A stretch of 64,000 nucleotides of DNA from Gentiana macrophylla (lineage: Eukaryota; Streptophyta; Magnoliopsida; Gentianales; Gentianaceae). Below the pieces are notes generated by a model. The model ran no database searches and had not been told where the DNA came from. It was given only the letters and a program-made list of their open reading frames with translations. Positions 23,701 to 34,417 of this stretch are shown here, one piece after another. Location of the stretch: the NCBI GenBank assembly GCA_026214975.1, contig JAOBSW010000678.1, forward strand, positions 91,517-155,516. The letters run 5' to 3'. The position numbers and the translations under genes are program-made. Each line of letters starts with the position of its first letter. Within the stretch, counting starts at the first letter, position 1.

Positions 23701-26150
23701 ACATCATTGAGTTTTATGAGACCTATACGAATCAATAGGTCTCACATCATAATCAATGGTTGGAAAGTGTGTTGTACATTTTGTTGTGGGACTATCAATA
23801 CTCGTCATAGTGTTATGACACATCAAAAGTCACAACATGATCTTGCGGTGGACCCTTACATTATGTGACATTGGGTACGCGCACGCCATGTCATTAGTGG
23901 TCTCAATGTCAGATCATCTTATGACATTTGTTGTGTCGTTATATTCTGACACAATAAAAGTTAAATCATCATCTTGAGGTGAGACCTGACATGATATGAC
24001 ATTAAAACCACCCCATTCAACGTCATATCATGAGTGATCTTGTTGCTACATCATGTTATGACATCTATTGTGTCACACTCCTCTGACATAACAAAGTCAC
24101 GATATGATCGCCATGTCATCATAAATGCCATGTCATCATGTAATGAAATTTGCTGTGTCAGCATTATATTATAGGTGATTAATTAATATACCTTGAGCAG
24201 AAGCTGATAAAGGAAGGAAACAAGCTTCTTCTTCTTTTTCTTCTAGGGATATTTTTCTGGAACCTTCGATATATATCCTATATAATTAAGTAGCATAAGT
24301 AATGTGTTTCTGAATTAAGTAATAAATTGGAATATGAAAAAGCATTACAACAATATCACACCTAGGTAAAAAGTGTTTCTGAAGGCCAAAATACTTTATT
24401 ATATTATAATATTGATCGTTTGTAGAGAAATGCTATGATCAAAACTAACAGAATAATAGAAAAAGATATTGTATTGCGTTGAATACAATAGTATGTTATT
24501 TATACTAATTGTCATAATGTGAACATAATAATAACCATAATGAGATTGATTACGATCAATTATTTTCCTAATTTTCTATATCTCAGAATATTATGTCATT
24601 ATGTCTAACACGCTCGCAATCGCACAGTAGTGCAACGAACATGGTGATTGGCTCGCAATGAATGGATTGAGTCCTGGTGTGTCTGCGATAACTCTGCATA
24701 TCAATCAAAGATCAAACTTCTCAACTCGATATTGCTTGAATAAAGGCTGGTGGGATAGACCCTAAAAAAAATACATGGACGGATATACCCTAAAAAGACA
24801 CGAGGAGGGATTTACCCTTTAAAAAAACAATAAATTGAGGATATACCCTAAAATAAAAACGATAGAAGCAAATCAAGTGAGTGAAAAAAGTCAGGCTGCC
24901 GATAAACAAAACAATTGAATTTGACTACGAGAAAGAAAGGAGAGACCATTACCCTATAAAAGAAATTGATTGGGAGACCATCACCGTTAAACAAAATGAA
25001 CTCCAGGTGTTGACGTTAGATCGACAATAATGACAAAAAAATTTATTTTTTTTTTTATTTTTATTTTGATATTAATATAATAATAACAATAATAATAGAA
25101 GAGGGGTGGTGGGAGGGAGGGTGGACAGGAAAGAAAAGCCGGCGGCTGTTGGTGGTGCAATAGATTACCAAGTCCGCGAATCTTATTAGTATGCATGTGG
25201 ATGTATGAATCTTGAAGAAAAAAGAAAAAAAAAAAGAAAAAAAAAAGAAGAAAGAACGAGAAATAAAGCAAAGTAGAAATGAGGAGGTGAGACTTGTGAA
25301 ATAAAAAAGAAAAGATAGTGGTAAGAAGAAATTAAAGTGCTGATTTTTAGAGGTGAGTTGACAGATAGAAAAATGACCGGCCGAAGAACAAGCATGAAAA
25401 AGAAATTTAAGAAGAAAAGAGAAATAAAAGAGAAAAAAAAAACTTAAGAACGGAGGGGTGCGGATTCAGTATAGATTAGTGTAGCAGAATTAATCCCCAC
25501 CCGAACGGATCTTGAAAGTTTGCTTCGGGATCTAAATGACGTTAATGCCGGAGAACACGATACCATAACAGAATAATAGAAAAGATATTGTATTGCGTTG
25601 AATACAATAGTATGCTATTTATACTAATTGTCATAATGTGAACATAATAATAACTATAATGAGATTGATTACAATCAATTATTTTTCTAATTTTCTATAT
25701 CTAGAATATTATGTTATTATGTCTAACAAAAACAATTGTATTATAAGTAAATTATTACGCAATAGACCATGATGTAATGTAAGATATTCATATGGCCTTT
25801 CTCAATTTTATTTTCTGGACAAATAAGATAGAAATGCGGCAGATTACAGTACATATATAAACATCCTCTGGAAAAGAAAAAAAAAAAACAGAGCAAATTG
25901 TTACTAATGCTGGAAAGCTTTAAAAGATTTTACGAAAAATCCAGATTCCCTCATAAAAATATAAAATACAGAATTTAATTTGCCAAAATAAAACCATGCA
26001 CAAACACAAAATAAGTTAGCAAATTCCCAGGTATAATTTCAGATATTCACAATATACATATCAAAAAGTGAAGGCCATTATTAAAAAAGAAAAAAAACAA
26101 ACTTACTTTGGGCGAGGAGGAAGTAATTCAGCACCTTGATTAATGGCCAT
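20466..26150 (-). CDS. Receptor-like cytoplasmic kinase, class VI type (nine exons, intact)
   Basis: Serine/threonine protein kinase of the plant receptor-like cytoplasmic type; no signal peptide or membrane segment is seen. Exons, in reading order: 26150-26107, 24256-24192, 22799-22401, 22271-22020, 21891-21737, 21596-21517, 21255-21120, 21031-20882 and 20609-20466. They join in frame to 474 residues. Residues 1-160 are a low-complexity, Ser-rich N-terminus. The kinase domain follows: [14 protein letters not shown], glycine loop [11 protein letters not shown] (174-184), ATP lysine Lys195, helix-C Glu212, [11 protein letters not shown] with Asp290, CDFG with Asp308, and FAPEY near 334-338. 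Phrases such as [17 protein letters not shown] and IGYGVEGG, and the tail [17 protein letters not shown], are typical of class VI (RBK/LecRK-like) kinases, which in other plants bind Rho-type GTPases. Intron 8 uses a GC donor (CAG/GCAAGT). All other junctions are GT-AG. Exon 1 encodes only 14 residues plus two bases and depends on the splice choice. Confidence 0.9.
20686..20715. repeat. (CA)n(TA)n microsatellite
   Basis: Compound dinucleotide repeat in the last intron of the kinase gene. Confidence 0.85.
20800..20850 (-). pseudogene. Decayed duplicate of the end of kinase exon 8
   Basis: Inside intron 8, 20800-20850 repeats 20883-20927, the 3' end of exon 8. Read on the minus strand the copy encodes [16 protein letters not shown] where the exon has [14 protein letters not shown], with an in-frame 6-base insertion. 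The copy's donor reads CAT/GCAATT against CAG/GCAAGT in the exon, so it is unlikely to splice. Confidence 0.75.
22919..23482. mobile_element. hAT-like MITE in kinase intron 2
   Basis: Dense in 'gttcgagctcggctcg' words and related in composition and end sequence ('gctgttaacgagccgag') to 18980-19660. It interrupts a unit of the tandem array: 'cacaacatgatctcgtggtgg' lies before it and 'ttaggtggaaccttacatg' after it, so GTGGTGG/TAGGTGG may be the worn target duplication. The right end is not sharply defined. Confidence 0.6.
23483..24180. repeat. Tandem repeat array in kinase intron 2
   Basis: Units of variable length (about 120-230 bp) share 'ctgacacaacaaaagtc', 'cacaacatgatctt', 'ggtgg.accttacat' and 'gtcattagtggtctcaatgt' words. 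Copies begin near 23595, 23817, 23947 and 24085, with a first copy at about 22875 cut by the MITE. No coding frame is visible. Confidence 0.65.
24446..25728 (-). mobile_element. TRIM (miniature LTR retrotransposon) in kinase intron 1
   Basis: A 1,283-bp element with two near-identical ~164-bp terminal repeats (24446-24610 and 25566-25728) and a perfect 5-bp target duplication AAAAC (24441-24445 and 25729-25733). On the minus strand the LTR starts TGTTAGAC and ends CTGTTA, and the next bases, TGGTATCG (25558-25565), form a copia-type primer site complementary to the initiator Met tRNA 3' end. The 955-bp interior has no gag or pol. It lies in the same orientation as the host kinase gene, 1.8 kb of whose first intron it largely makes up. 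Confidence 0.9.
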
Positions 26151-26430
26151 GTTGAACGAACCCAATTCCAATTTCAAAGAGAAAAAAAATCAGACAATAT
26201 ACATATCTTTATTAAGCTTTTACATCAGATTTTTGGATTATTACCCAAAAAGGGTTCATTTTATTTAAAAAAAAAAAAAAAAAAAACCAGGAAAAAGAAA
26301 CAGAGCAAAAACTTTGTTGAAGAAAATGGTGTTTCTTGCACTAAAAAAGATGAGGAATGTAATGGATAATACAGATTGGGAAAAAAATAAAGGAGGTTCC
26401 TGATTTTACTCTAAGCCTTTGAAGCTATGC

Positions 26431-26440
26431 TTATATATAA
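26431..26440 (-). promoter_or_regulatory. Candidate TATA box of the kinase gene
   Basis: TTATATATAA on the minus strand, about 280 bases before the start codon. It lies at the edge of a segment that is repeated upstream at 27217-27335, where the matching site reads 'catataagg'. Confidence 0.35.
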
Positions 26441-26560
26441 CGATGATGCCTTTCTTTCAGCAATATTTGAATAACTAACTCTCTAGTTAACGTTGTGATT
26501 ATACTATTTTTTTTTTTTTTTTTTTTGCGTAAAGCCCAAAGTCAATGACCTATCAATTGT
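26440..26560. repeat. Kinase-promoter segment, proximal copy
   Basis: Shares 'gatgatgcctttctt', 'agcaatatt.gaataactaa', 'aacgttgt' and 'cccaaagtcaatgacct' in order with 27217-27335. A poly(T) insertion at 26504-26526 separates the halves. Confidence 0.7.
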
Positions 26561-27216
26561 GGAAAACTAGACTCTATCTTTTTATAACAATATTTTTTAT
26601 TTCTAACTATACATTTTTGTCACAATTTTAAAACATTTAATGTTTGACTCAATTGTTTAGTTATTCAGAAAAAAAAATAAAAAATACTATAGTTAGAGTC
26701 AAAGTTGTAATTATGAAAAAGATAAGTGTTATTTTTCAAAAAACAATAAAGTATAATTGATCATAAGTGTCGTATTTTAAAATTTTCTCAAATATTAGTA
26801 TGAAAATTGATAAATACACCAGCACGTTTAGCCATGAAATCGTTTAATGAATACTTTATCATTATTGATTAGAGTGTAGAATCTATTGACTGATATATGT
26901 GTCCCGGCAAAATCAATGACGTTGAAAGTATGATGTGGAGAATGTATTGAGTTTATTTAGTGAATGTATCATCCCAATAGTATTATATAACATGACATAT
27001 GCGCACGATAGGGTTGATATTATAAGCCTTTGAAAGCGATTTGACTAGAGAAATGTAATGCACATATTGTGTGTGTACGTATTCTTCATAATCAATAATA
27101 TAAAAATATATTATGTATTTTATTATGTAAATTTTATTGTAACAATATTACTATTTTTTTTTTATTTTTTTTTGGAAGGATAACACTACTCATTTTCCAA
27201 TGCGGCCATGCCATAT

Positions 27217-27335
27217 AAGGATGATGCCTTTCTTTTAGCAATATTAGAATAACTAACTCTGTAGAGAACGTTGTAAGTAAATTATTTTTTAATTTTGTGT
27301 GTAATTCCCAAAGTCAATGACCTGTATCTTTGTGG
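27217..27335. repeat. Kinase-promoter segment, distal copy
   Basis: Second copy of the segment at 26440-26560, about 0.8 kb farther upstream of the kinase start. The stretch from 27336 to 28103 between it and the next retrotransposon holds nothing I can identify. Confidence 0.7.
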
Positions 27336-28403
27336 AATACATGCAAAAACAAATATGTGGTCCGAAACCAATCAGATTTGAATTTTTTTGATGGTCCCTA
27401 AAGCTTAAAATATAAATATTTATTCTAAAATATGTAATTGATGGACAATGTGATAACATAGTGGTCTTGAACCATCATAAAATCACTCATAAAGAAATGA
27501 TTACACATAATCAGTATATAATTATGACATGTGGCACATGCAATAGTGATTTTTAGGTGGTAAATCCATGTTGTGTTGCCGGAGTGGCCAATTTGAGTCA
27601 CTACTTTTTTTATCCCTAATTTAAAATTGTATGATCCATTAATGCCTCATGGAGTAACCCCGAACCGGCCCGGTGATATTCAAGGCTCAATGCCGGTTTG
27701 GCGAATGGACCCTGTCGATTTATAACGTATATATTCTTTTGTTTTCTTAGTGTATAAATAATCATAAAGATAATAACAATATCTTATTCGAAATTCACAG
27801 TAATAACCCAAAAGAAAATATGTTCGGACAATATACTAAACGGGATGCTGCATTATTGACATAGCAATTTGCTTCGCTATCAGCAAAATTGCCAAAGACG
27901 GACATTGAATAAACGACGTGATACAAAAGCAATAATGCAACAATCATCCGAATTAACGAAACCAGAATGTTCTTAATAGGTAGAAATTGGAAATAAATGC
28001 ATAGGCTAGAAAATTAAGAACGTGATCCACTTCTTTCTTCATTGATGTATACAAAAATACTATATAGCTTCACCAAAATTGCCACATTGAAATTAAGCAA
28101 TAACCCTTTATCGAGAATATAGTCAAGTAGTTTAAATATTGAAATTTAAATATTTCGTATTTATCTATTATAACTTGTTCAGTTCCCTAAGTCGAACAAG
28201 CTTATATAAGTGTACTCTTATATTCTGAATGAATGAATGAAATCTCAATATTCTAAATTATGATATGGTATCAGAGCAGGTTAATATTCCCCTCTCCCGC
28301 GTTATGTCAATGATCCCAAACCCTATCCTCTCTCCGTTCTAACCTTCTTCGGCAAAAAAAAAACAAAAAAAAAAACCTAAGCCGCATCTTCTTCTTCTTC
28401 CTC

Positions 28404-29490
28404 ATGGCATCGGATGGCTCTGCACTTCCCGGCGAGTCATCATCTCCCTCTACCCTTCCCTCTTTCACCCCCTCCTCATCTATCCACATCATAAAACTAA
28501 CCCGCCAGAATTATCATCTATGGAGGGCTCAAATCGTGTCCTATCTTCGTGGCCAAGGTGTATTAGGCTATGTTGACGGTTCGATCAAACAACCGGCTGC
28601 CACCATCACCGGAACTAACGGTGCTCCCAAGCCGAATCTGGCACTAGCAGATTGGACAATGTACGACAACTTGCTTCTCAGTACAATTACTTCTTCCCTA
28701 TCGGAATATGTTTTATCCCATGTATATACCGCCTCAAGTCGGCGGAAATATGGAAAGATTTACAAGATTTGTTTGCTTCGCTGAGTAGTGCCAAGCTCGT
28801 ACAATTACGGACCGAATTAGCCTCCACTCGCAAAGATGAGCCCTCTTGTGCCGATTATTACTTTAAGGTTAAGAAACTTGCGGATGAACTCTTGCTAGCC
28901 GGTTATCCCCTCTCTGTTGATGATCACATCGCCTATTTGCTTCCCGGTCTCGGTCCTGATTATGATGCAATGGTTACCATGATTTTGAGCCGGTCCGCTA
29001 TTACCCTTGATGAAGTCTACGCATTACTTCTCACGACAGAGACTTGGATGAATAGTCATAAACTTAACCCGTCGGCCCTCATTCTCCGTCTGGTGTAAGC
29101 TCAAACTCGGCTCAGCCCTCAACAAATTATGCAAATTCGTCTCCGCAACAGCAGACTTCTTCCAACTGTAAACGTGGCTCGAACAATTCTCGAGGCCGGG
29201 GGCATGGCCGAGGACGTGGCGGCCCTCAATCGCAATATTCTAGCCAGAATTCGAATGAACCGCTACCAACCAGCAAATCTATGCGAAAGCAGGACACACT
29301 CCCAAGGCCTCCTACACCAAGCCCTCCCACGCCTATATGCGCATACCCTATTCACAACCGTATCTAAACCGCATAATGACTAGATAGCCGACATTGGAGC
29401 GTTTACCATCTTACTTCCGATTTTCGCAATCTGACCTTATCATCTGAACCTTATGACGGTACGGATAAGGTTCACATCGGCGACGGTACA
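28404..29490 (+). pseudogene. copia gag and protease start, frameshifted
   Basis: The first frame opens at 28404 with MASDGSALPGE and holds LTRQNYHLWRAQIVSYLRG, the copia gag N-terminus. At about 28740 reading moves to another frame, which continues with EIWKDLQDLFASLSSAKLVQ up to about 29098; one missing T in 'agtcggcgg' would explain this. A Gly/Arg-rich stretch follows at about 29170-29230. A protease-like DIADIGA stretch begins near 29385, in place of the usual W.xDTGATHH, then FRNLTLSSEPYDGTDKVHIG up to 29490, where the element is broken. It cannot make a working protein as written. Confidence 0.75.
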
Positions 29491-31461
29491 TAGTGGGAGA
29501 TTGTTGGAATAGTGTCCTAAACCCAATCGGGTTGGACCGGATCCAACCGGGTCGGATCATTTCTACTATTTCTTTATGTTTATACATATATTAAATGGCT
29601 TTTATGTTGTCATATATACATTTCTTTTAAAGAACCAATTATGAATTGTTATATGATAACGTCCTTAGTATTAAAGCGTGATAGAGAAACCATGATAGGC
29701 GATTATGGTTGATGAGATCTCTAATCACTTTAATAAGTTTGATACTTAAATGTCTACAAGGTGATGTACTATTAAAGCAGGACATTGATAGTATAAGCAG
29801 ACTAGCACGTATTAGATGTCTTCGTCTTTAGAGGCGAGGGATAGATCTCGTCTATCAAGAAGTGTAGGGACACTTGGGTACATGCGTGGGCGTGTATTAG
29901 AGAATCGTGACGTTAGGCGACCACTTACACGGATAAGTGTCACACTATGTGACGGTTGTGTAATTATCCTTAGGACCGGAGTCTTCACGTGGCATCACGG
30001 TGTGGATTGTCATGCTTTGACACTATTGAGGTTTCCACAACCACGGGGTGATCATGCGGTAGTGATTGGGTATGATCTTAAAGCATCGCGGAGTATACAT
30101 GATTGGTCGTCCGGGAATCGCGTATCTATGATTGGGATCGAATATCCGAAATGGCCTTCTTATAAGGAATGTCTTACTCTCGTGAATCTTTGCAAAGTGG
30201 GAGTAAATGAATTACGCCGAGAGAGCTTGATATCCAGATTATAAGATACGGTCGTTGATGTTTTGACACTCGACTAACGACCGTATGGATATTATTCTGG
30301 CGATAGGATTGTAAGTTACACGGTAAGCTGTTTCACATGAAAGGTAGTAGTCATTGCATTTGACTCTTCCGATGATTGGAAGTCACGGTGTGTTCTTTAG
30401 GCGCTATCCCGTGATCGTTAGGCATGAAGGGCATTTTCGTAATTTGCACTTTGTGTCTACGGCCAACATATTCGGAAGCTATCGGGTCACACACATAAGA
30501 ACATCTAGCGGATTAAAATGTGGTTATAGATGATAACCAAATAAGGAAAGTTTATCTCGAGACTATAAAGGTTATAGTGGTAAATTAATATGGTGGTATT
30601 TATTTATTATTAATAAATATAATACAAGATATTAATTATGATGATTAATTAAATATGTATATTGATACATATGATTTTGAAAATATGTATATATGATATA
30701 CATGTATTTTTGCAAATTAATTAATCATAGCATTATATTAATTAAAGAAGTTTCCATAAGTCAATTAATGAAGATATGGGCGCATTCTTGTTGTGTGTAT
30801 GACACACTTGAATTGTGCAATTTAATTAATGAGATTACCATAATATTAATATGTGATATTAATTGATTTTGAGAAAAATAGATTTATGGTAATAACATAA
30901 TTTGCATTCAATATAAGATATTGGAGAATTATAAATTATGGATTCATTTAATATAAGATATTAAATTAAAAGAGATAAATCAATCAGCATTAATTATGTT
31001 TCCTTATTTTATTGGAAAGAGATTTTCTTCTCCTCCTCTCCAAGCAATAGGGCGCCTCTCTACAGTATAAATAAGAGGGCTTGCCAAGCTCTTCACACAC
31101 CATTCTTTAAGAGCAATTGTTCTTGTGAAAAATTGCAAGAACTCATAGTTCTTGTGTAAGAAAGAGGGCTTCCTATAGTGAGTTTGTGAGGAAGAAAATG
31201 TCGGTCTAGCAATCGGAACTTTTGTTAGCAATCCATGGTGGGATTCCGCGGTACATTCGTGTGGGTGGCGGTAGAGGCCGAACACTTGGACGGCTCCATG
31301 CTGAATTACTCTCCTTAGACGGTCAAAGCGTCGATCTTTTAGATCAACCAAGGTAACCGCCGTCTTTAGTTTATTCGTTTATTGCTTAAACGAAGTCGAT
31401 CTTGGGTCGATAGGAAATAAATTTTTGAATTCCGCTGCGTTCCCGCGTAGATTTCCTAACA
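29490..31461 (+). mobile_element. PPT plus 3' LTR of a second copia element
   Basis: A purine tract (TAGTGGGAGAT, 29491-29501) is followed by a 1,960-bp LTR that begins TGTTGGAATAGTG (29502) and ends TTTCCTAACA (31461). A TATA box (TATAAATAAG, about 31067) sits near its 3' part. The purine tract shows that this is the 3' end of a longer element, not a clean solo LTR. No duplication of the downstream CGGAC is seen upstream, as expected if a deletion removed the left junction. ORFs inside, such as the one at 29816-30244, are not genes. Confidence 0.75.
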
Positions 31462-32136
31462 CGGACCTCCTTACTTTGATATGTCTCTCTACCGCTCTGT
31501 TGTTGGCGGTTTGCAGTATCTCAACTTTACTCATCCTGACATTACGTTTGCAGTTCATAAGGTTAGTAAGTTCATGCACTCTCCCACTGAGGCTTACTGG
31601 ATGGCTGTTAAACGTATTCTTCGATATCTCAAGCATACTATCTCGGATTGTCTTCTCCTCTCTCGGCAATCGTCTCTCTCTCTCTCTGCGTGCTTATTCT
31701 GATTCTGATTTAGCCACCGACTCCGATAACCGCCGTTCCATTAGGTCCTACTGTATCTTCCTGGGCAATAACCTTAACAGTTGGCGGTCTAAGAAACATT
31801 TCACTATTTCGAAGAGTAGCACTGAGGCCGAATATAAAACACTCTCAAATACTGCTGCTGAGGTTCAGTGGTTGTACAGTCTTTTGCGTGAAATGTCCGT
31901 CTCTGCCGGCGCCACCGACTCTTTGGTGTGATAATATTGGCGCTACGTATCTCACCCATAACCCTGTCTTTCACGCTCGTACGAAGCATATCGAGATCGA
32001 CTTTTATCATGTTCGTGAGCTCGTAGCGGCTCGCAAGCTTACCATCTCTTTCATCACTTCTCAGGACCAGCTCGCGGATCTTCTCACTAAACCGTTGGGA
32101 CAACCTCGTTTCTCAACACGCAAGGCCAATCTCCGT
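31462..32136 (+). pseudogene. copia reverse transcriptase end and RNase H, frameshifted
   Basis: Reads YRSVVGGLQYLNFTHPDI and then AVHKVSKFMHSPTEAYWMAV in one frame up to about 31680, then [40 protein letters not shown] and [14 protein letters not shown] in another, then [20 protein letters not shown] and [10 protein letters not shown] in a third. These are the conserved landmarks of a copia RNase H domain in their usual order. Frame changes at about 31685 and 31925 break it. Confidence 0.8.
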
Positions 32137-32365
32137 GTCCCTAAGTCGAACAAGCTTATATAATTGTATTCTTCTACTCTGAACGAATGAATGAAATCTC
32201 AATATATATTCTAAATTATGATACCCTTTTATACCATTGAAATGTTGAATATAGTTGGATCCATATCAATGAATAGACCCAAAACTATATTTAATGATAT
32301 AAAAGCGTGTTATGTCAATTAGTTGTGTAATTATTGTGAAACTAGCCTTTCTCGTATACATCTCT

Positions 32366-32580
32366 TCATTCATAAACCAAGGGGCCTTCTTTGCGCAATT
32401 GTAGGATACACTTTCTGGAGGCAATGTCACATGCAAAGTTGTCTGGATCTTCACAGGATGTGCCATTAGAGGTACAGTCATCATCACAAACAATTCCATC
32501 ATCAAGTTCAACCATGTTCCTTCCTACCGCCGCCGCAGCGTTAACGTACGCCTCCGTTGCGATTTCCCGGCACTGCAAAG
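32366..32580 (-). pseudogene. Possible terminal exon of an unrecognised gene
   Basis: On the minus strand a good acceptor (TGCTTTGCAG) at about 32581 opens a frame reading CREIATEAYVNAAAAVGRNM, followed by an acidic Cys-containing stretch (VELDDGIVCDDDCTSNGTSC) and ending LRKEGPLVYE at a stop. The Ala-rich helix and codon pattern look like real coding sequence, but no convincing upstream exon is seen within the next kilobase. It may be a gene fragment carried next to the copia element. I do not recognise the family. Confidence 0.4.
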
Positions 32581-33251
32581 CACAACAAGTATTTAAGCTG
32601 TGTGGTTTTAATCTCGTTTCATCCGTCAGTTCAGCTCAATTTACATTATTCACACAAATATTTCTCCTTAGAGACGGGAATGGTCGAGGATGGTACTCGC
32701 AAGTGCACCAAAAAGGGCGGGAGGTTCTCTTATGGAGGCTAAAGCATAGGAGTGGCAGTGTGGTGCAATCTGGGCCATCTGATTTAAATCACCTCAGTAA
32801 TGGCTGTGTGGTCAGGATGTCATCATGTAGTCATTCCTATGTTGGAAATCATGGAATTAAATTTAAAAAAAAGACACATAGGAATGACATAGATAAACGT
32901 ATCTTAGATTTTTGAGTTTTTGTTTTTTTCTTACAATTCTTACAATGAAAATTTTGCGAGTACAAAATCTGTGTACACTTTCTTATTGTATATATGTATC
33001 ATGGATGATGTTCATCTTATTGTCTTCACGTTTGAATTATTACTTGATAAATATACTTAGCTATTAATTAATTAGTATTTTCCTAAAAAAATAAATATGA
33101 GATGACTTATAGTAACAATCTTTCGAGGATCTCCGAAAATAATAAATTATTTCATGTGGGTCACTATTATTTCCTTGGTCCTTGCATTATTAAAGGTAAA
33201 GGGTTTTTTCACTTAAAAAACTTTTAACACATCTAATTTTCATTTCTGTTG

Positions 33252-33253
<2 letters not shown>

Positions 33254-33289
<36 letters not shown>
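33254..33289. repeat. Poly(A) tract
   Basis: About 36 consecutive A residues, with no target duplication or coding sequence found next to it that would mark a LINE or SINE. Confidence 0.9.
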
Positions 33290-33293
<4 letters not shown>

Positions 33294-33344
33294 TTCTAGT
33301 TTTATCATTTAATCTTTCATTAATTGATTCGGACTCAATTTTAA

Positions 33345-33645
33345 ACAAGATGTTGATTAGTTTACGGACAAAATTTTAATCAGGAAGTATCAACCGTGTT
33401 TTCTGACCGATGTTGGGTCTAGAAAAAACCAACATCCTAACTCAAATTCGGTCAGGATAAAAACTATTTCCTAACTCAAATTTGGTTGGCAGGATGTTGA
33501 TTACTTTACAAACCGAATTTCAGTCTAGAAGTATTAATTGTGCTTTCTGACCAATATTGAATCTAGAAAAAACCAATATCATGAGTCAAATTCGGTCAGG
33601 ATAAAAATTATTTCTTGACTCATCTTCGATCAGGATAACGTCTAG
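33345..33645. repeat. Tandem duplication, ~152-bp unit, two copies
   Basis: Copy one (33345-33497) and copy two (33498-33645) share 'gatgttgatta.tttac', 'tttctgacc.atattg', 'tctagaaaaaacca' and 'caaattcggtcaggataaaa' in order. Confidence 0.8.
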
Positions 33646-33861
33646 TTGTGAAAAGACTACGTATACAAGAATTTTATTAGAGTCAGGTCCATTATGAAAA
33701 TTATACTTTCATTTATCAAAACACGAGCTCCTTTATGTTTTCATCATCGCTAGATCAAAATGCTTTGAAACTATTATTTATTATCATAATCCAAGTAATA
33801 TACTATAAAATATTATCTTTATGAAGTAATTGAAAATATTACTCTATAGTATATTATACTC

Positions 33862-34417
33862 CTACCTCCGTAGAAATATAAATATCTATTTAGGATTTTT
33901 CTCCTCATAATATAAATTAATTTAAAATATCAAGTAGCATTTATTATAATTTTTTTCTTTTATCAATCATTTATTACTATGTTGTTTTATTTTTCAATCT
34001 TTTATTATTGCGTTTGTTCTTTGTAAAATGTTATTTTAGATTCTTTTTCATGAAAATTCTTTCATTAGTTTGAAATATTGAAAACGTTTATGGCTTAAAA
34101 TGTTGTATTTATTCTCTCGATCCTTAATAAATAAGGATAGATTTAGAAAATAAACAATAAATATTCCTTTAAAAATGTAAATACCTCTTATATTGGAACA
34201 AACTAATTTTACCAATTTTCTTTGACCATTTAAATTATTTAGTGTAAACCACGTCACATCAATTGCAAATGGTCTATCAGTTAGCCGTCCCATCATCATT
34301 ATTGCATCGTTGTTTGTTGTATGACGTTGATTTTTATTTTTTTAAAGTCTTCGGTATCTACTATAATCGAGAAATTATAAAATCAGGTCACTTTAGCGAT
34401 CCAGTATTTACGTATCG
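33862..34417. other. Intergenic AT-rich stretch
   Basis: Contains 'ctacctccgtagaaatataa' near 33866, which resembles the end of a Stowaway-type MITE, but no matching right end was found. Nothing else is identifiable. Confidence 0.3.

Larger units (their letters stand above)
28109..32223 (+). mobile_element. Ty1/copia retrotransposon, small-LTR type, rearranged
   Basis: Bounded by CCCTT on both sides (28104-28108 and 32224-32228). The 5' LTR is 28109-28265 and is followed directly by TGGTATCAGAGC (28266-28277), the classic copia primer site. Gag (28404 to about 29098) and the protease start (about 29385-29490) are followed by a foreign PPT plus LTR (29490-31461), then the end of reverse transcriptase and RNase H (31462-32136), then a 3' LTR lacking its first ~75 bases (32138-32223). 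Integrase and most of reverse transcriptase are missing. The tiny LTRs and the gag style recall the Ale/Retrofit lineage. Confidence 0.85.

Noticed and set aside
29816..30244. 142-residue ORF
   Set aside because: Lies wholly inside the LTR at 29502-31461 and matches no known domain.
32391..32915. 174-residue plus-strand ORF
   Set aside because: Overlaps the more convincing minus-strand exon, and its composition does not look like a protein.
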